Part shown: positions 10,522 to 20,837 of the stretch, one piece after another
How the letters are laid out: each line of letters starts with the position of its first letter
Position numbering within the stretch: the first letter of the stretch is position 1
NCBI GenBank assembly: GCA_027484915.1
Contig: JAIXSA010000105.1
Coordinates: forward strand, 1 to 64,000
Source: Paracoccaceae bacterium
Lineage (GTDB): Bacteria; Pseudomonadota; Alphaproteobacteria; Rhodobacterales; Rhodobacteraceae
Reading direction: 5' to 3'
DNA: 64,000 nucleotides
The notes under the pieces: model-generated
What the model was told of the DNA's origin: nothing
Database searches by the model: none
What the model saw: only the letters and a program-made list of their open reading frames with translations
Program-made: the position numbers and the translations under genes

Positions 10522-10599
10522 GGGCGCGCTTATGCCGTCCACACTGTGAAACTATTGCGACAGTAAGTCAGCTTGGCCGCGGACTGTCCAGTCGGCCTG

Positions 10600-11256
10600 C
10601 TACTCGAGCCCCAGAAGCTCACCGGCAAGCGCACGGGTGATGGGTCGGCCGGCAGCCAGGGCGCGGGCATCCAGCGCGGCGACAAGGCCCCGTGCGGCCC
10701 CGATGGACCGCGGCATCCGGCTGACGAGGTAGGGGATCACGTTCGGCGGGACCGCAACCTGACGGTCGGCGAAGAGCTTGACCAGCACGGCGGAAAGCAG
10801 CGAATCGTCAGGCCCGTCCAGCTGTGCGATCGGGGTGGCCTGCATGCGGCTTTTCAGGTCGGCAAGCGCAAGGCCCCAGTCACGCGGCGGGGTGCGTGCG
10901 GTCAGAAGGAGTGCGCCCCTGGAGGTGACCACATTGTGCAGGTGAAAAAGCTGAGCCTCGGCTGCGCCGATGCGGTCGGCATCCTCGACCACCACGGCGC
11001 GGGCAGAGAGGGTCGCGATGTCGGTTGCGGCAAGGTCCGGGGCTTGAAGGATCACCGCCCCGGACAGGGCGGCCCAGATATGGGCGAGATGCGTCTTGCC
11101 CGACCCTTCGGGCCCGACAATCATCTGCTTGCGGCCCGGCCAGTCCTGCCAGCCCTCGACGGCCTGCAGCGCCAGGGCATTCGAGGGCGCGACGAAGAAA
11201 TGCTCGCGCGTCATCGCCTCGGCGCTGGGAAGGTCGAAAGCCAGCTGGCGGATCAC
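10600..11256 (-). CDS. hdaA: DnaA regulatory inactivator HdaA-like AAA+ protein
   Basis: RQLAFDLPSAEAMTREHFFVAPSNALALQAVE...IVGPEGSGKTHLAHIW; GTG start overlaps the stop of the upstream gene (GTGA). Confidence 0.85.
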   Translation of the reverse strand: MIRQLAFDLPSAEAMTREHFFVAPSNALALQAVEGWQDWPGRKQMIVGPEGSGKTHLAHIWAALSGAVILQAPDLAATDIATLSARAVVVEDADRIGAAEAQLFHLHNVVTSRGALLLTARTPPRDWGLALADLKSRMQATPIAQLDGPDDSLLSAVLVKLFADRQVAVPPNVIPYLVSRMPRSIGAARGLVAALDARALAAGRPITRALAGELLGLE

Positions 11257-12395
11257 GCGCCCTCTCCGGCCCCGGTCTTGCGGCTGCGCTTCGGTCGCGG
11301 GGCGGGTTCGGCGGCGGGCTCCTCGGGCGGCGGGGCGATTCGCCCGGAAATGCCCTTGTACAGCAGGCTTGCGCGATACTGTTCGATCCCGAAGCGGGTC
11401 AGGACGCCGATCGATGCGGCGACCGGGACGGCGATCAGCATGCCGACGAAACCGAAAAGCGTGCCGAAGGCCGACAGCGCGAACAGAAGCCAGACCGGAT
11501 GCAGGCCGACCGACTTGCCCACCATGCGCGGGGTCAGAATGTTGCCTTCGACGAACTGTCCGGCGGCGAAGATGGCAGCGATGATGCCGATCTGCAGCCA
11601 ATCGCCCCAGAACTGGAACAGCGCGAGGCCCACGGCCAGGATGCCGCCCACCAAGGAACCGACATAGGGAATGAAAGTGATCGCCCCGGCGATGGCCCCG
11701 ACGATCAGGCCGAACTGCAGGCCCGCGGCCATCAACGCGACGGCGTAGAAGGTGCCAAGCGCGAGGCAGACCGAGACCTGGCCGCGCACGAAGCCTGCGA
11801 GTACAGCGTCGATTTCCCGGGCAAGGCGGCGGATCGTGGGGGCGTGGTCCAGCGGCAGCATGGAATCGATCCGCGCCACCATCGCGTCCCAGTCGAGCAG
11901 AAGGTAGAAGGCCACGACCGGCACGACGACGATGAAGACGACGACCGAGATTACCCCCAGCGCCGAGCTGACCACGCCCTGCACCAGTTCACCCCCCCGC
12001 GCCTGGATCGCCGCACCGATCTCGGCCAGGGTCTGGCGGATGGTCGAGGTCGAATCGGCCAGCTCGGGGAAGCGTTCCAGCAGGAAGCCCTGCAGCCGCT
12101 TGGCGATGTCGGGCGCGGCGTTGACCAGGGCGGTCAGCTGGTTGACCAGCGTCGGGATGACGGCCAGCACCAGCAGTACCAGGGCAAGAAGCGCGATCAG
12201 CGAGATGACGGTGGTCGCGGCGACGCGGGACATGCCTGCCCGCTCCAGCCGGTCGGCGACGGGGTCCAGGAAATAGGCGATGGCGCCGCCGACGATGAAG
12301 GGCAACAGGACGTTGCCCAGCAACCACAACAGCACCAGGAACACCGCCGCAGCGATGCCCCAGTAGCGCAACTGGTCTTTGGTCGGCAGGGCCAT
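11253..12395 (-). CDS. AI-2E family transporter (PerM-like)
   Basis: Multi-TM; FIPYVGSLVGGILAVGLALF and EGNILTPRMVGKSVGLHPVWLLFAL motifs. Confidence 0.92.
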   Translation of the reverse strand: MALPTKDQLRYWGIAAAVFLVLLWLLGNVLLPFIVGGAIAYFLDPVADRLERAGMSRVAATTVISLIALLALVLLVLAVIPTLVNQLTALVNAAPDIAKRLQGFLLERFPELADSTSTIRQTLAEIGAAIQARGGELVQGVVSSALGVISVVVFIVVVPVVAFYLLLDWDAMVARIDSMLPLDHAPTIRRLAREIDAVLAGFVRGQVSVCLALGTFYAVALMAAGLQFGLIVGAIAGAITFIPYVGSLVGGILAVGLALFQFWGDWLQIGIIAAIFAAGQFVEGNILTPRMVGKSVGLHPVWLLFALSAFGTLFGFVGMLIAVPVAASIGVLTRFGIEQYRASLLYKGISGRIAPPPEEPAAEPAPRPKRSRKTGAGEGA

Positions 12396-12600
12396 GCGGG
12401 TTCCTTTGCTTCAGCCCCACATATCGCCCGCACCGCCCCCCCGCGCAAGGGGCGAGGCGGGCGACGACCCCCTGTCAGCACGCGCTTAGGCGGGGTCCGG
12501 TAAGCGGCACCGGGATGGAGTTCGCAGGCTGAACCGGGGAAAGAGCGGCCATCCGGGGCACGGTGCTCCGGCTTCCGGTTCGCCCCGAAGGCGGACCCAC

Positions 12601-12879
12601 GTGAAAGGCAAGACTATGAAACTGAAGCTTCTGACAATCCTCGCGCTGACCTCGATGCCGATGGCGGCACTGGCGATGCCCGCCGTGGGCGACATGGTCG
12701 GGACCGACCCGACCGCCGCGACCGCCGCGCTGGAGAAGGCGGGCTGCACGGTGAGCGAGTTCGAGGCCGAGGACGGCAAGATCGAGGCCAAATGCACCGA
12801 CACCGCCACCAACGAGGCGATGGAAGTCTACATCGACCCGGCTTCGGGCCTGGTCACCGACATCAAGGCGGCAGACTGA
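12601..12879 (+). CDS. PepSY domain periplasmic protein
   Basis: Signal peptide MKLKLLTILALTSMPMAALA then about 65 aa with a PepSY-like EVYIDPASGLVTDIKA end. Confidence 0.8.
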   Translation: MKGKTMKLKLLTILALTSMPMAALAMPAVGDMVGTDPTAATAALEKAGCTVSEFEAEDGKIEAKCTDTATNEAMEVYIDPASGLVTDIKAAD

Positions 12880-12880
12880 C

Positions 12881-13519
12881 ATGGCCACCCCCCGGACCCA
12901 TTCCGCCGCTCCGCCCTCTCTGTGGGATCCCGTCGTGCGGATCACGCACTGGGGGATCGCCGTCTCGGTCCTGTTCAACGCGGCGTTGGATGAAGGTGGC
13001 AGCCTTTTCCACGTCTCGCTTGGCTGGCTGGTGATGGCGCTGCTTTTGCTGCGGGTGGTCTGGGGGGTGCTTGGCCCAAGGGAGGCCCGCTTCTCGGCCT
13101 TCCCGCCCAACCCCGTCGCGGCGCTGCGCCATCTGGGCCAGCTCGCCTCGGGGAAGGTGCGGCACTATCCCTCGCACAACCCGGCCGGCGCGATGATGGT
13201 CTATGCCTTCTGGGCCTGCCTGGCACTGGTCACCGTAACCGGCCTTGTGATGACCGGCGGTGCGACACCGATGCAGGTGGCCGAAGAGAAGGCAGCGGTT
13301 GCATCCGGCGACTGGTCTGCTTTGATAAAGAAGAGCGACGGCGAATCCTCCGAGGCCGAGGACAACAGCCTGCGTCATACGGCTGAAGAGGTACATGAAG
13401 TGGTGGCTAATCTTCTCTTGATCCTGGCGGCACTGCATGTGATCGGCGTTTTTGTCGAAAGCCGCGCGATGCGCCGCAACCTCGTGGCGCCGATGGTGCT
13501 TGGCCAACGCCGCAAATGA
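12881..13519 (+). CDS. Cytochrome b561-type membrane protein
   Basis: WDPVVRITHWGIAVSV, LRVVWGVLGPREARFS, EEVHEVVANLLLILAALHVIGVFVES with heme-ligand-type histidines. Confidence 0.88.
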   Translation: MATPRTHSAAPPSLWDPVVRITHWGIAVSVLFNAALDEGGSLFHVSLGWLVMALLLLRVVWGVLGPREARFSAFPPNPVAALRHLGQLASGKVRHYPSHNPAGAMMVYAFWACLALVTVTGLVMTGGATPMQVAEEKAAVASGDWSALIKKSDGESSEAEDNSLRHTAEEVHEVVANLLLILAALHVIGVFVESRAMRRNLVAPMVLGQRRK

Positions 13520-14037
13520 CGGTTTTTCCGGACATCCAGACAGCGGGGCGCCGCCAGACCGCGGCGCTTTCGATCTTCCTGGTGGTGCAGACGCTGGGCA
13601 CGGTGTTCTTCGTGGGCGACGTGATTGGCGATCTGCGTGCCGATCCCCTGTCGGTCCATTTCATCTTCGAGGCCGTGGTCACCTCTGCCCTCGTACTGGG
13701 CATCCTGTTCGGCATCTTCGCGTTGCGCCGCACGATCGAGCTTCTGCGCGCCCAGGACCAGGCTTTGGCCGTGGCGCGGGGCGCGCTGTCGGACGTGATC
13801 GACCGCCAGTTCCAGGCATGGGCGCTGACGCCTGCGGAACGTGACGTGGGGTTCCTGGCGCTGAAAGGTCTCGACGTGGCCGAGATTGCCGAGATGCGCG
13901 GGGCCGCACAGGGCACGGTTCGGGCGCAGCTGACGCGGATCTATTCCAAGGCGGGGGTATCGGGGCGCGCGCAATTCGCGGCCTTCTTTGTTGAGGATTT
14001 GCTGGGCGCAGCTGTTCCAGAAGCGCAAGCCGCGTAG
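13516..14037 (+). CDS. Membrane-anchored LuxR-type HTH regulator
   Basis: Two N-terminal hydrophobic segments, then LTPAERDVGFLALKGLDVAEIAEMRGAAQGTVRAQLTRIYSKAGVSGRAQF; ATGA overlap with the cytochrome gene. Confidence 0.8.
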   Translation: MTVFPDIQTAGRRQTAALSIFLVVQTLGTVFFVGDVIGDLRADPLSVHFIFEAVVTSALVLGILFGIFALRRTIELLRAQDQALAVARGALSDVIDRQFQAWALTPAERDVGFLALKGLDVAEIAEMRGAAQGTVRAQLTRIYSKAGVSGRAQFAAFFVEDLLGAAVPEAQAA

Positions 14038-14063
14038 TAGTTTGGACATCGCCTGCCCTGCAA

Positions 14064-14834
14064 TCACGCCCGCAGGGTGAACCCGCGCGCCAGGTGGTTC
14101 CTGACGAACCAGATCATCGCCACCCCTGGCACAAGCGACAGGCAGGTCATCGCCATGACCTTGCCGATGTCCGTCTGAAAGCTGAACATCGCCTGGATCG
14201 CCATCGTGATCGGCTTGCCGCCGGTCACTGTCAGGATGCGGGCGAAGACCACCTCCACCCAGCTGAAAATGAAGCAGAAGAACGCCGCGACACCGATCCC
14301 CGGCGCGATCTGCGGGATCAGGTGGCGGAAGAAGAAAGACGGGCCGGAATGGCCGTCGAGATAGGCGGTTTCGTCGAATTCCCTCGGGACGGCACGGATG
14401 AAGCTTTCCAGCACCCAGACCGCCACCGGCAGGTTGAAGAGGCAATGCACCAGCGCGATGCCCACGGGCGAATTCACCAGGCCGAACTGGCTGAACAGGA
14501 TGAAGATCGGCAGGGACAGCACCACGGGCGGGGTGACGCGGAACACAAGGATCACCAGCAGGAAATGCCGGTCCCCGGTGAAGCGGTACCGCGCCAGGGC
14601 ATAGGCCGCAGGCAGGCCAAAGGTGATGCAGAGGACAACATTCAGCACCACATAGACAAGCGAGTTGACCATCGCCGCCCGCAGTTCTGGGTCCTCCAGA
14701 ACGCCCCGATAGTTCATCAGCCCGATGCTGCCCTGCGCCGGGGTCGGCAGGGTCGCCATGAAGCTGAGCAGGATCGCCTGCACCAGCGGCAAGAGGATGA
14801 ACCCGGCCAGCGCCAGGATGCCCAGATGCCTCAT
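14064..14834 (-). CDS. ABC transporter permease, carbohydrate/polyol type (GlpQ-like)
   Basis: Binding-protein-dependent permease; DETAYLDGHSGPSFFFRHLIPQIAPGI EAA-type loop. Confidence 0.85.
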   Translation of the reverse strand: MRHLGILALAGFILLPLVQAILLSFMATLPTPAQGSIGLMNYRGVLEDPELRAAMVNSLVYVVLNVVLCITFGLPAAYALARYRFTGDRHFLLVILVFRVTPPVVLSLPIFILFSQFGLVNSPVGIALVHCLFNLPVAVWVLESFIRAVPREFDETAYLDGHSGPSFFFRHLIPQIAPGIGVAAFFCFIFSWVEVVFARILTVTGGKPITMAIQAMFSFQTDIGKVMAMTCLSLVPGVAMIWFVRNHLARGFTLRA

Positions 14835-15679
14835 CCCTCGCGCTCCCGCGTGGCGGCGACGAAGGCCCAGACGACGGCCAGCACGATCAGGAAGTACAGC
14901 GTCGCCCGCGCCGCCGCCTGGCCATAGGAAAAGCCCTTGATCTCTTCGCCCAGCTCCAGCGTCAGGAACCGCGTCGCGTCCGATGGCCCGCCTGCGTTGA
15001 TCGCAAAGGCCTCGGTGTAGATCATGAAACTGTCGACGAACCTCAGAAGGAAGACGATGGCCAGCGCGCCTGCGATCTTCGGAAGCTGGATGAAGCGGAA
15101 CGCGGACCAGCGCGACGCCCCGTCAATGGCCGCCGCCTGCATATAGGCGGGGGGGATTGCCGACAGGCCAGCATAGGCCAGCACCACGACCAGCCCCAGC
15201 CAGTGCCAGGTGTCCACCACCAGGATCAGCACCCAGGTGTGCCACCCGGTGAACTTCCAGTCGAAACCGATGGCGGCAAGGCCGGGGCCCAGAATCCCCG
15301 TCTTTGCATCGATCAGCCCCAGCCAGAACATCGGGATCATGTTCCACGGAACCACCAATGGCAGCGCCACCAGCATCAACCCCCAGACTGCCCGCTTGCC
15401 GTAGCCAAGAAGGAGGAGCGCGATCCCGATCCCCAAGGGCACCTGGACGACAAGCGCGAGTGCGGAGAACAGAAGGCTTCTCCCGAGCGAGGCCAGGAAC
15501 CGGTCGGACTGCAGGATGTCAGTGAACCATTGCACGCCCACCCAGTAGACATCCTGCAACGAAAAGATGTCGTGAAAGCCGTAGTTGATCACTGCCAACA
15601 GCGGGAGGGCCCCCACCAGCCCAAGGAGGGCGAGGGCCGGAAGAACGAGGAACCAGGCGCGATTGTCATGCGGGCGCAT
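14831..15679 (-). CDS. ABC transporter permease, carbohydrate/polyol type (GlpP-like)
   Basis: MRPHDNRAWFLVLPALALLGLVGALPLLAVINYGFHDIF; EAA-type loop QAAAIDGASRWSAFRFIQLPKIAGAL; start placed at the internal Met. Confidence 0.85.
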   Translation of the reverse strand: MRPHDNRAWFLVLPALALLGLVGALPLLAVINYGFHDIFSLQDVYWVGVQWFTDILQSDRFLASLGRSLLFSALALVVQVPLGIGIALLLLGYGKRAVWGLMLVALPLVVPWNMIPMFWLGLIDAKTGILGPGLAAIGFDWKFTGWHTWVLILVVDTWHWLGLVVVLAYAGLSAIPPAYMQAAAIDGASRWSAFRFIQLPKIAGALAIVFLLRFVDSFMIYTEAFAINAGGPSDATRFLTLELGEEIKGFSYGQAAARATLYFLIVLAVVWAFVAATREREG

Positions 15680-16061
15680 GTGGGTAAGGGAGAGGGAAGG
15701 GACGGGCGTGTCAATCCCGCACATCGGGATCCTCCCGCCGCTTCTCTTCACGGCCTGTTCGTCAAGGCATCGTGGGCTTTGGACTTGGCACCGGGGCCCC
15801 TCGGACTGGAATCGTTGTGCGTGAGAAGTCGTGATGGCTCGGGAGTCAGGATTCGCGGCCCCAGGTTGGACTACCGCCCTAGAGATGCGGAGCAGCTTGG
15901 GGAGGGAAACGAGTTGGGGCGGTTAAGGCGCTCTTCTCTTTGGACGAGCCCTTCACTTTTGAAGCAAGTTGCCAATCTATCGATAAAAATCTCACCCACA
16001 GAGACAGTTGATCATTAACAAGCCGAACTTATTTTTACTGCGCGCCGTCGAGTTGGAGGAA

Positions 16062-16793
16062 ATGAAGATGCGACATCTGTTTGCCGCTGCTGCTTTCTTT
16101 TGCTGTTCAGCCAGCGTGGTTAGCGCTGAAGAACAGAATTCGATGAACCTTGGAAGTATCGATGAGGCAGGACCAGAGAATTGGGAGGGCATGTATCTTG
16201 GAGTGGCGGGGAGCGCAGTCGATTTCTCTGGGACATACAAGTCTTTTGATCTGGATCGGACAATAGCCGCCGATTACCAGAGAAGTGATTCAATTTCAGG
16301 GAATGCACTGGCATTACTGGCAGGCATAAACTGGCAGGCTGACCGGCTTGTATATGGCCTTGAGCTTAGCGCTTCAAAGCCAAACGCTGAAATCTCCTAT
16401 TTGGAGAACTACCTCATATCTGCTCAACCCCATCGCTGGAGTTACAGCCAGAAGGTATCCACCATTGCATCGATCCGTGGGCGCGTGGGATATTCATTCG
16501 GCGAGACACTGGTCTATGGCTCCGCAGGTGCTGCTTTTGGAAAGCTTACCATTTCCGGATACGATACATCAGTGGATCCGTCGGGCGGTTCCATCTCGAA
16601 CTGGCAGAAAGGTTGGATATTCGGATTCGGGGTCGAACAGATGCTTGGCGGTGGCTGGTCAACGTCTCTAGAGTATAGTCAAGTGAAGCTCGATCCACTG
16701 ACCCACAATCCAGGCTATTGGTACAAGCCGTTTCGTGACACGCATGAAATTGAACTTGGGGAAATTTCGATTGGCTTGAAGTATCACTTCTAG
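16062..16793 (+). CDS. Outer-membrane beta-barrel protein (opacity/Omp25-like)
   Basis: Signal peptide MKMRHLFAAAAFFCCSASVVSAEE; ...EISIGLKYHF C-terminal beta signal; RBS ggagg upstream. Confidence 0.85.
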   Translation: MKMRHLFAAAAFFCCSASVVSAEEQNSMNLGSIDEAGPENWEGMYLGVAGSAVDFSGTYKSFDLDRTIAADYQRSDSISGNALALLAGINWQADRLVYGLELSASKPNAEISYLENYLISAQPHRWSYSQKVSTIASIRGRVGYSFGETLVYGSAGAAFGKLTISGYDTSVDPSGGSISNWQKGWIFGFGVEQMLGGGWSTSLEYSQVKLDPLTHNPGYWYKPFRDTHEIELGEISIGLKYHF

Positions 16794-17177
16794 ATAGGTT
16801 TTATGCAGAGAAGCAGAAAAGGGAGTACGCCAGGACTGGTTCTGCTTGGCGTGCTGAGGCTGTTGGCCAACACAACACACTCAGCGGCAAATTCACCCGC
16901 ATGCGACTCCAATATCTCTAGATCTTGACACACCCCTGACGCCCGCAGCCAACCCCGCAAAACTCATCACGCCTTCCCCCTGCCCATGCGCGGGCACCGG
17001 CGGGGCCTTTCCGGCCCCAACATGTCCCAGCCATACTCCGCCCGAGCCCCGCTCTCCGGCAGATGTGGCGTCTGACACGCTCGTGCGGTCGGTCCTCAAC
17101 CGTGGATAGACCGTCTGCTTGCCTGCCCGGCCTTGACCCGCTAGGAAACGCGGGTCCCCTTCGGCAAAGGCCCCAAG

Positions 17178-18515
17178 ATGCGTCTGTCCCGCTACTTCCT
17201 CCCCGTCCTCAAGGAAAACCCCGCCGAGGCGCAGATCGTCAGCCACCGCTACATGCTGCGGGCGGGCATGATCAAGCAGCAGGCCGCCGGGATCTATTCC
17301 TGGCTGCCCTTGGGCTTCCGGGTCCTGAAGCGGATCGAGGAGATCGTCCATCAGGAGCAGATCCGGGCGGGCCACATTCCCCTGCTCATGCCCACCCTGC
17401 AACCCGCCGACCTTTGGCGAGAGTCCGGCCGCTACGACGACTACGGCCAGGAGATGCTGCGGATCAAGGACCGGCAGGACCGCGAGATGCTGTACGGCCC
17501 GACAAACGAGGAGATGATCACCGACATCTTCCGGTCGCACGTGAACAGCTACAAGGACCTGCCGCTGACGCTGTATCATATCCAGTGGAAGTTCCGCGAC
17601 GAGATGCGGCCTCGGTTCGGCGTGATGCGGGGGCGCGAGTTCCTGATGAAGGACGGCTACAACTTCGACGTCGATCGCGACGCTGCCTTGCACGCATACA
17701 ACCGCCACATGGTCAGCTACCTGCGGACCTACGAACGCATGGGCCTGACCGCGATCCCGATGCGCGCGGCCTCGGGTCCCATCGGCGGCGACAACACGCA
17801 TGAATTCCTGGTGCTGGCCCAGACGGGCGAGTCCGAGGTCTTCTACGACGACCGCGTGACCGCGCTGAAACTCGGCCAGCGGGACATCGACTATGACAAC
17901 CGCGCCCAGGTGGCCGACGTCTGCAAGGAGTTCACCACCCTCTACGCCCGCACCGACGAGACGCACGATGCAGCGGTCTTCGATCAGGTGCCGGAGGCCC
18001 ACCGCAAGGTCGGCCGGGGCATCGAGGTCGGGCAGATCTTCTACTTCGGCACCAAGTACTCCGCCGCAATGGGGGCCGAGGTCACCACTGCCGAAGGCAC
18101 GAAGGTCCCGGTCGAAATGGGCTCGCACGGGATCGGCGTCAGCCGCCTGCTGGGCGCGATCATCGAAGCGTCGCACGACGACAAGGGGATCATCTGGCCC
18201 GAGGGCGTGACGCCCTTCCCGGTCGGCATCGTGAACCTGAAACAGGGCGACAGCGCTGCGGATGCAGCCTGCGAGGGGCTTTACAAGGCGCTGCAGGCCA
18301 AGGGGCTTGAGGCTCTGTACGACGACCGCGACGAACGCGCGGGGGCGAAGTTCGCCACGATGGACCTGATCGGCCTGCCCTGGCGGATCACCGTCGGGCC
18401 GCGCGGGCTGGCGAACGGGGTCGTCGAACTGACCAGCCGCCGCACGGGCGAATCCGAGGAGGTCTCCCCCGAAGCCGCCGTCGACCGCATCGCCCAGATC
18501 TACGCCGGGCGCTGA
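17178..18515 (+). CDS. proS: Prolyl-tRNA synthetase (short alphaproteobacterial form)
   Basis: [46 protein letters not shown]; class II aaRS motifs. Confidence 0.97.
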   Translation: MRLSRYFLPVLKENPAEAQIVSHRYMLRAGMIKQQAAGIYSWLPLGFRVLKRIEEIVHQEQIRAGHIPLLMPTLQPADLWRESGRYDDYGQEMLRIKDRQDREMLYGPTNEEMITDIFRSHVNSYKDLPLTLYHIQWKFRDEMRPRFGVMRGREFLMKDGYNFDVDRDAALHAYNRHMVSYLRTYERMGLTAIPMRAASGPIGGDNTHEFLVLAQTGESEVFYDDRVTALKLGQRDIDYDNRAQVADVCKEFTTLYARTDETHDAAVFDQVPEAHRKVGRGIEVGQIFYFGTKYSAAMGAEVTTAEGTKVPVEMGSHGIGVSRLLGAIIEASHDDKGIIWPEGVTPFPVGIVNLKQGDSAADAACEGLYKALQAKGLEALYDDRDERAGAKFATMDLIGLPWRITVGPRGLANGVVELTSRRTGESEEVSPEAAVDRIAQIYAGR

Positions 18516-19097
18516 GTGGAAAAGGTCGCGGCCGCGCTCTACGGCCTCGACCTGCTGTTCCTCTTGTCCTTCCAGGTCCTGAACCGGGACCAGCCGACCT
18601 TTGCCAAGCCTGTCAGCGAATACGGGCTTGGCCGCACGGCACGCCTCTTCAAACTCTACCTGATCGCGGGCTGCATCGCGCCACCGATCCTTGCCTGGCA
18701 GGTCCATGTCTCGGGCGATCCGGACTTTCCCGTGACCGTGACAGTCTACCTTGCCCTGGTCGCACTCGGCCGCCTCGGCATCGCCCTGTGGCAGAACGAC
18801 CCCCACGGCACCCGCCGCACCCACCGCGGCAACCTGCACCGGGCGGCGACGCTTCTGGCCTTCACCGCCGCCTACATGGCCGTGGTCGAGGCCACCCCGC
18901 GTCTCGTAGCACTCCACGAAGGCTGGAGCTCGGCGGGGGATGAGGTCCTGAAACTGGTCATCAGCGCCGCCTTCCTTTCCGTTGTCCTGACCACATCCCC
19001 CGGCCTCCGCCCCTGGTTCGGCCTGGCAGAACGCGCGTTCCTTTATGCAACCGCGCTGTGGTTCCTGCTGGCCACGCTGACCCTGCCGCCCCTATGA
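18516..19097 (+). CDS. DUF998-like membrane protein
   Basis: 193 aa, multi-TM; GTG start directly after proS stop. Confidence 0.55.
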   Translation: MEKVAAALYGLDLLFLLSFQVLNRDQPTFAKPVSEYGLGRTARLFKLYLIAGCIAPPILAWQVHVSGDPDFPVTVTVYLALVALGRLGIALWQNDPHGTRRTHRGNLHRAATLLAFTAAYMAVVEATPRLVALHEGWSSAGDEVLKLVISAAFLSVVLTTSPGLRPWFGLAERAFLYATALWFLLATLTLPPL

Positions 19098-19122
19098 TCG
19101 GCTCCTTACCCAGGAGGCCCCC

Positions 19123-19767
19123 ATGTCGCGACTCGTCGTCCGCTGCTTTTCAATCTCTGTCGACGGGTTTGGCGCGGGACCGGAGCAGTCGCTTCAGGAT
19201 CCGCTCGGCAAGGGCGGCATGGCGCTGCACGATTGGGTCTTCAAGACGAAGACATTCCAGGACATGCACGGCGCGGGCGGCGGTGAGGCGGACAGCGTCG
19301 ACGAAAGCTTTGCCGCAAAGGGGTTCGAGAACATCGGGGCCTGGGTCCTGGGCCGCAACATGTTCGGCCCGGTGCGCGGGCCCTGGCCCGACCACAACTG
19401 GCAAGGCTGGTGGGGCGACGAGCCGCCTTATCACTGCCCGGTATTCGTCCTGACCCACCACGCGCGACCCGACCTGCAGCTGGCCGACACGACCTTCCAC
19501 TTCGTCACCGACGGCCTGCCCGCCGCCCTTGTCCGCGCCAAGGCCGCTGCCGGGGCCAAGGACGTGCGCCTTGGCGGCGGGGCCGCCACCCTACGCGAGG
19601 GGTTCCGGGGCCACCACATCGACGAGGCGCATCTGGCCGTCTCGCCGGTTCTCCTTGGGCGGGGCGAGACGGTGTTCCAGGGCCTCGACCTGCCCGCATT
19701 GGGCTACAAGGTCACCGCCGTCGTCGCCGGTGAAGGGGCCAATCACATCACCATCGGTCGCGCCTGA
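19123..19767 (+). CDS. Dihydrofolate reductase family (RibD C-terminal-like) protein
   Basis: SISVDGFGAGPEQ, VLGRNMFGPVRGPW, LGGGAATLREGF. Confidence 0.9.
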   Translation: MSRLVVRCFSISVDGFGAGPEQSLQDPLGKGGMALHDWVFKTKTFQDMHGAGGGEADSVDESFAAKGFENIGAWVLGRNMFGPVRGPWPDHNWQGWWGDEPPYHCPVFVLTHHARPDLQLADTTFHFVTDGLPAALVRAKAAAGAKDVRLGGGAATLREGFRGHHIDEAHLAVSPVLLGRGETVFQGLDLPALGYKVTAVVAGEGANHITIGRA

Positions 19768-19837
19768 CGACCATCCCCCTTGACCTTTCCCCTCCTACGG
19801 TCACCTTCCCCCACGACATCAGAGATTGGAGACCATC

Positions 19838-20827
19838 ATGGACTATCGTCGCCTTGGCAAATCGGGGCTGAAAGTATCGGAGTTCTCCTTCGGCTCTTGG
19901 GTGACCTTCGCCAAGCAGGTCGACCTCCGCCCTGCAAAGGAGCTGCTGACCGCCGCCTATGACGCCGGGATCAACTTCTTCGATAACGCGGAAGGGTATG
20001 AGGCCGGGCGGTCGGAACTCGTCATGGGCCAGGCGATCCAGGAACTGGGGTGGAGCCGGGATAGCTACATCGTGTCCTCCAAGGTGTTCTGGGGCGGTGA
20101 AAAGCCAACCCAGCGCGGGCTTTCCGCCAAGCACGTGACCGAAGCGGCCCACGCCGCGCTGAAGCGCCTGCGAGTCGATCACCTCGACCTCTATTTCTGC
20201 CACCGTCCGGACATCGACACGCCGATCGAGGAAACCGTGCGCGCGATGCACAACCTGATCGTCCAGGGCAAGGTGCTGTATTGGGGCACCTCGGAATGGT
20301 CCGGCCAGCAGATTACCGAGGCGCATCTGGTCGCCCGCCGCGACGGGTTGACGCCGCCGACGATGGAGCAACCGCAGTACAACCTGTTCGAGCGTGAAAA
20401 GGTCGAACGCGACTATGCGCCGGTCTATGACACGTTCGGGCTGGGCACCACGATCTGGTCCCCCTTGGCGTCGGGGTTGCTGACCGGCAAATACAACGAC
20501 GGCATCCCCCAGGACAGCCGGGCCGCTCTGCCGGGCTATGAATGGCTGCGCGACATCATCGCCGGACCCAAAGGGCGGCGGCGGGTCGAGCAGGTGAAGG
20601 CGCTGGCCAAGATCGCCGACGGGGCGGGGATGCCGATCCATCACCTGGCGCTGCTGTGGTGCCTGGCGAATCCGCGGGTTTCGACGGTGATCCTGGGCGC
20701 TTCGCGGCTGGAGCAGCTGCACGACAACCTCAAGGCGCTGGATGCGAAGGCGAAGCTGACGCCGGATGTGCTGGCAGCCATCGAGGAAGTGGTGCAGAAC
20801 AAGCCCGAAGCACCACAGCGGTTCTGA
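19838..20827 (+). CDS. Aldo/keto reductase
   Basis: MDYRRLGKSGLKVSEFSFGSW, FFDNAEGYEAGRSE, LDLYFCHRPD, WGTSEWS. Confidence 0.95.
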   Translation: MDYRRLGKSGLKVSEFSFGSWVTFAKQVDLRPAKELLTAAYDAGINFFDNAEGYEAGRSELVMGQAIQELGWSRDSYIVSSKVFWGGEKPTQRGLSAKHVTEAAHAALKRLRVDHLDLYFCHRPDIDTPIEETVRAMHNLIVQGKVLYWGTSEWSGQQITEAHLVARRDGLTPPTMEQPQYNLFEREKVERDYAPVYDTFGLGTTIWSPLASGLLTGKYNDGIPQDSRAALPGYEWLRDIIAGPKGRRRVEQVKALAKIADGAGMPIHHLALLWCLANPRVSTVILGASRLEQLHDNLKALDAKAKLTPDVLAAIEEVVQNKPEAPQRF

Positions 20828-20837
20828 GGGAAAGCGA

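Noticed and set aside
8434-10566. 710-aa plus ORF
   Set aside because: Antisense shadow of ppk1
16893-18917. 674-aa minus ORF
   Set aside because: Antisense shadow of proS and its neighbour
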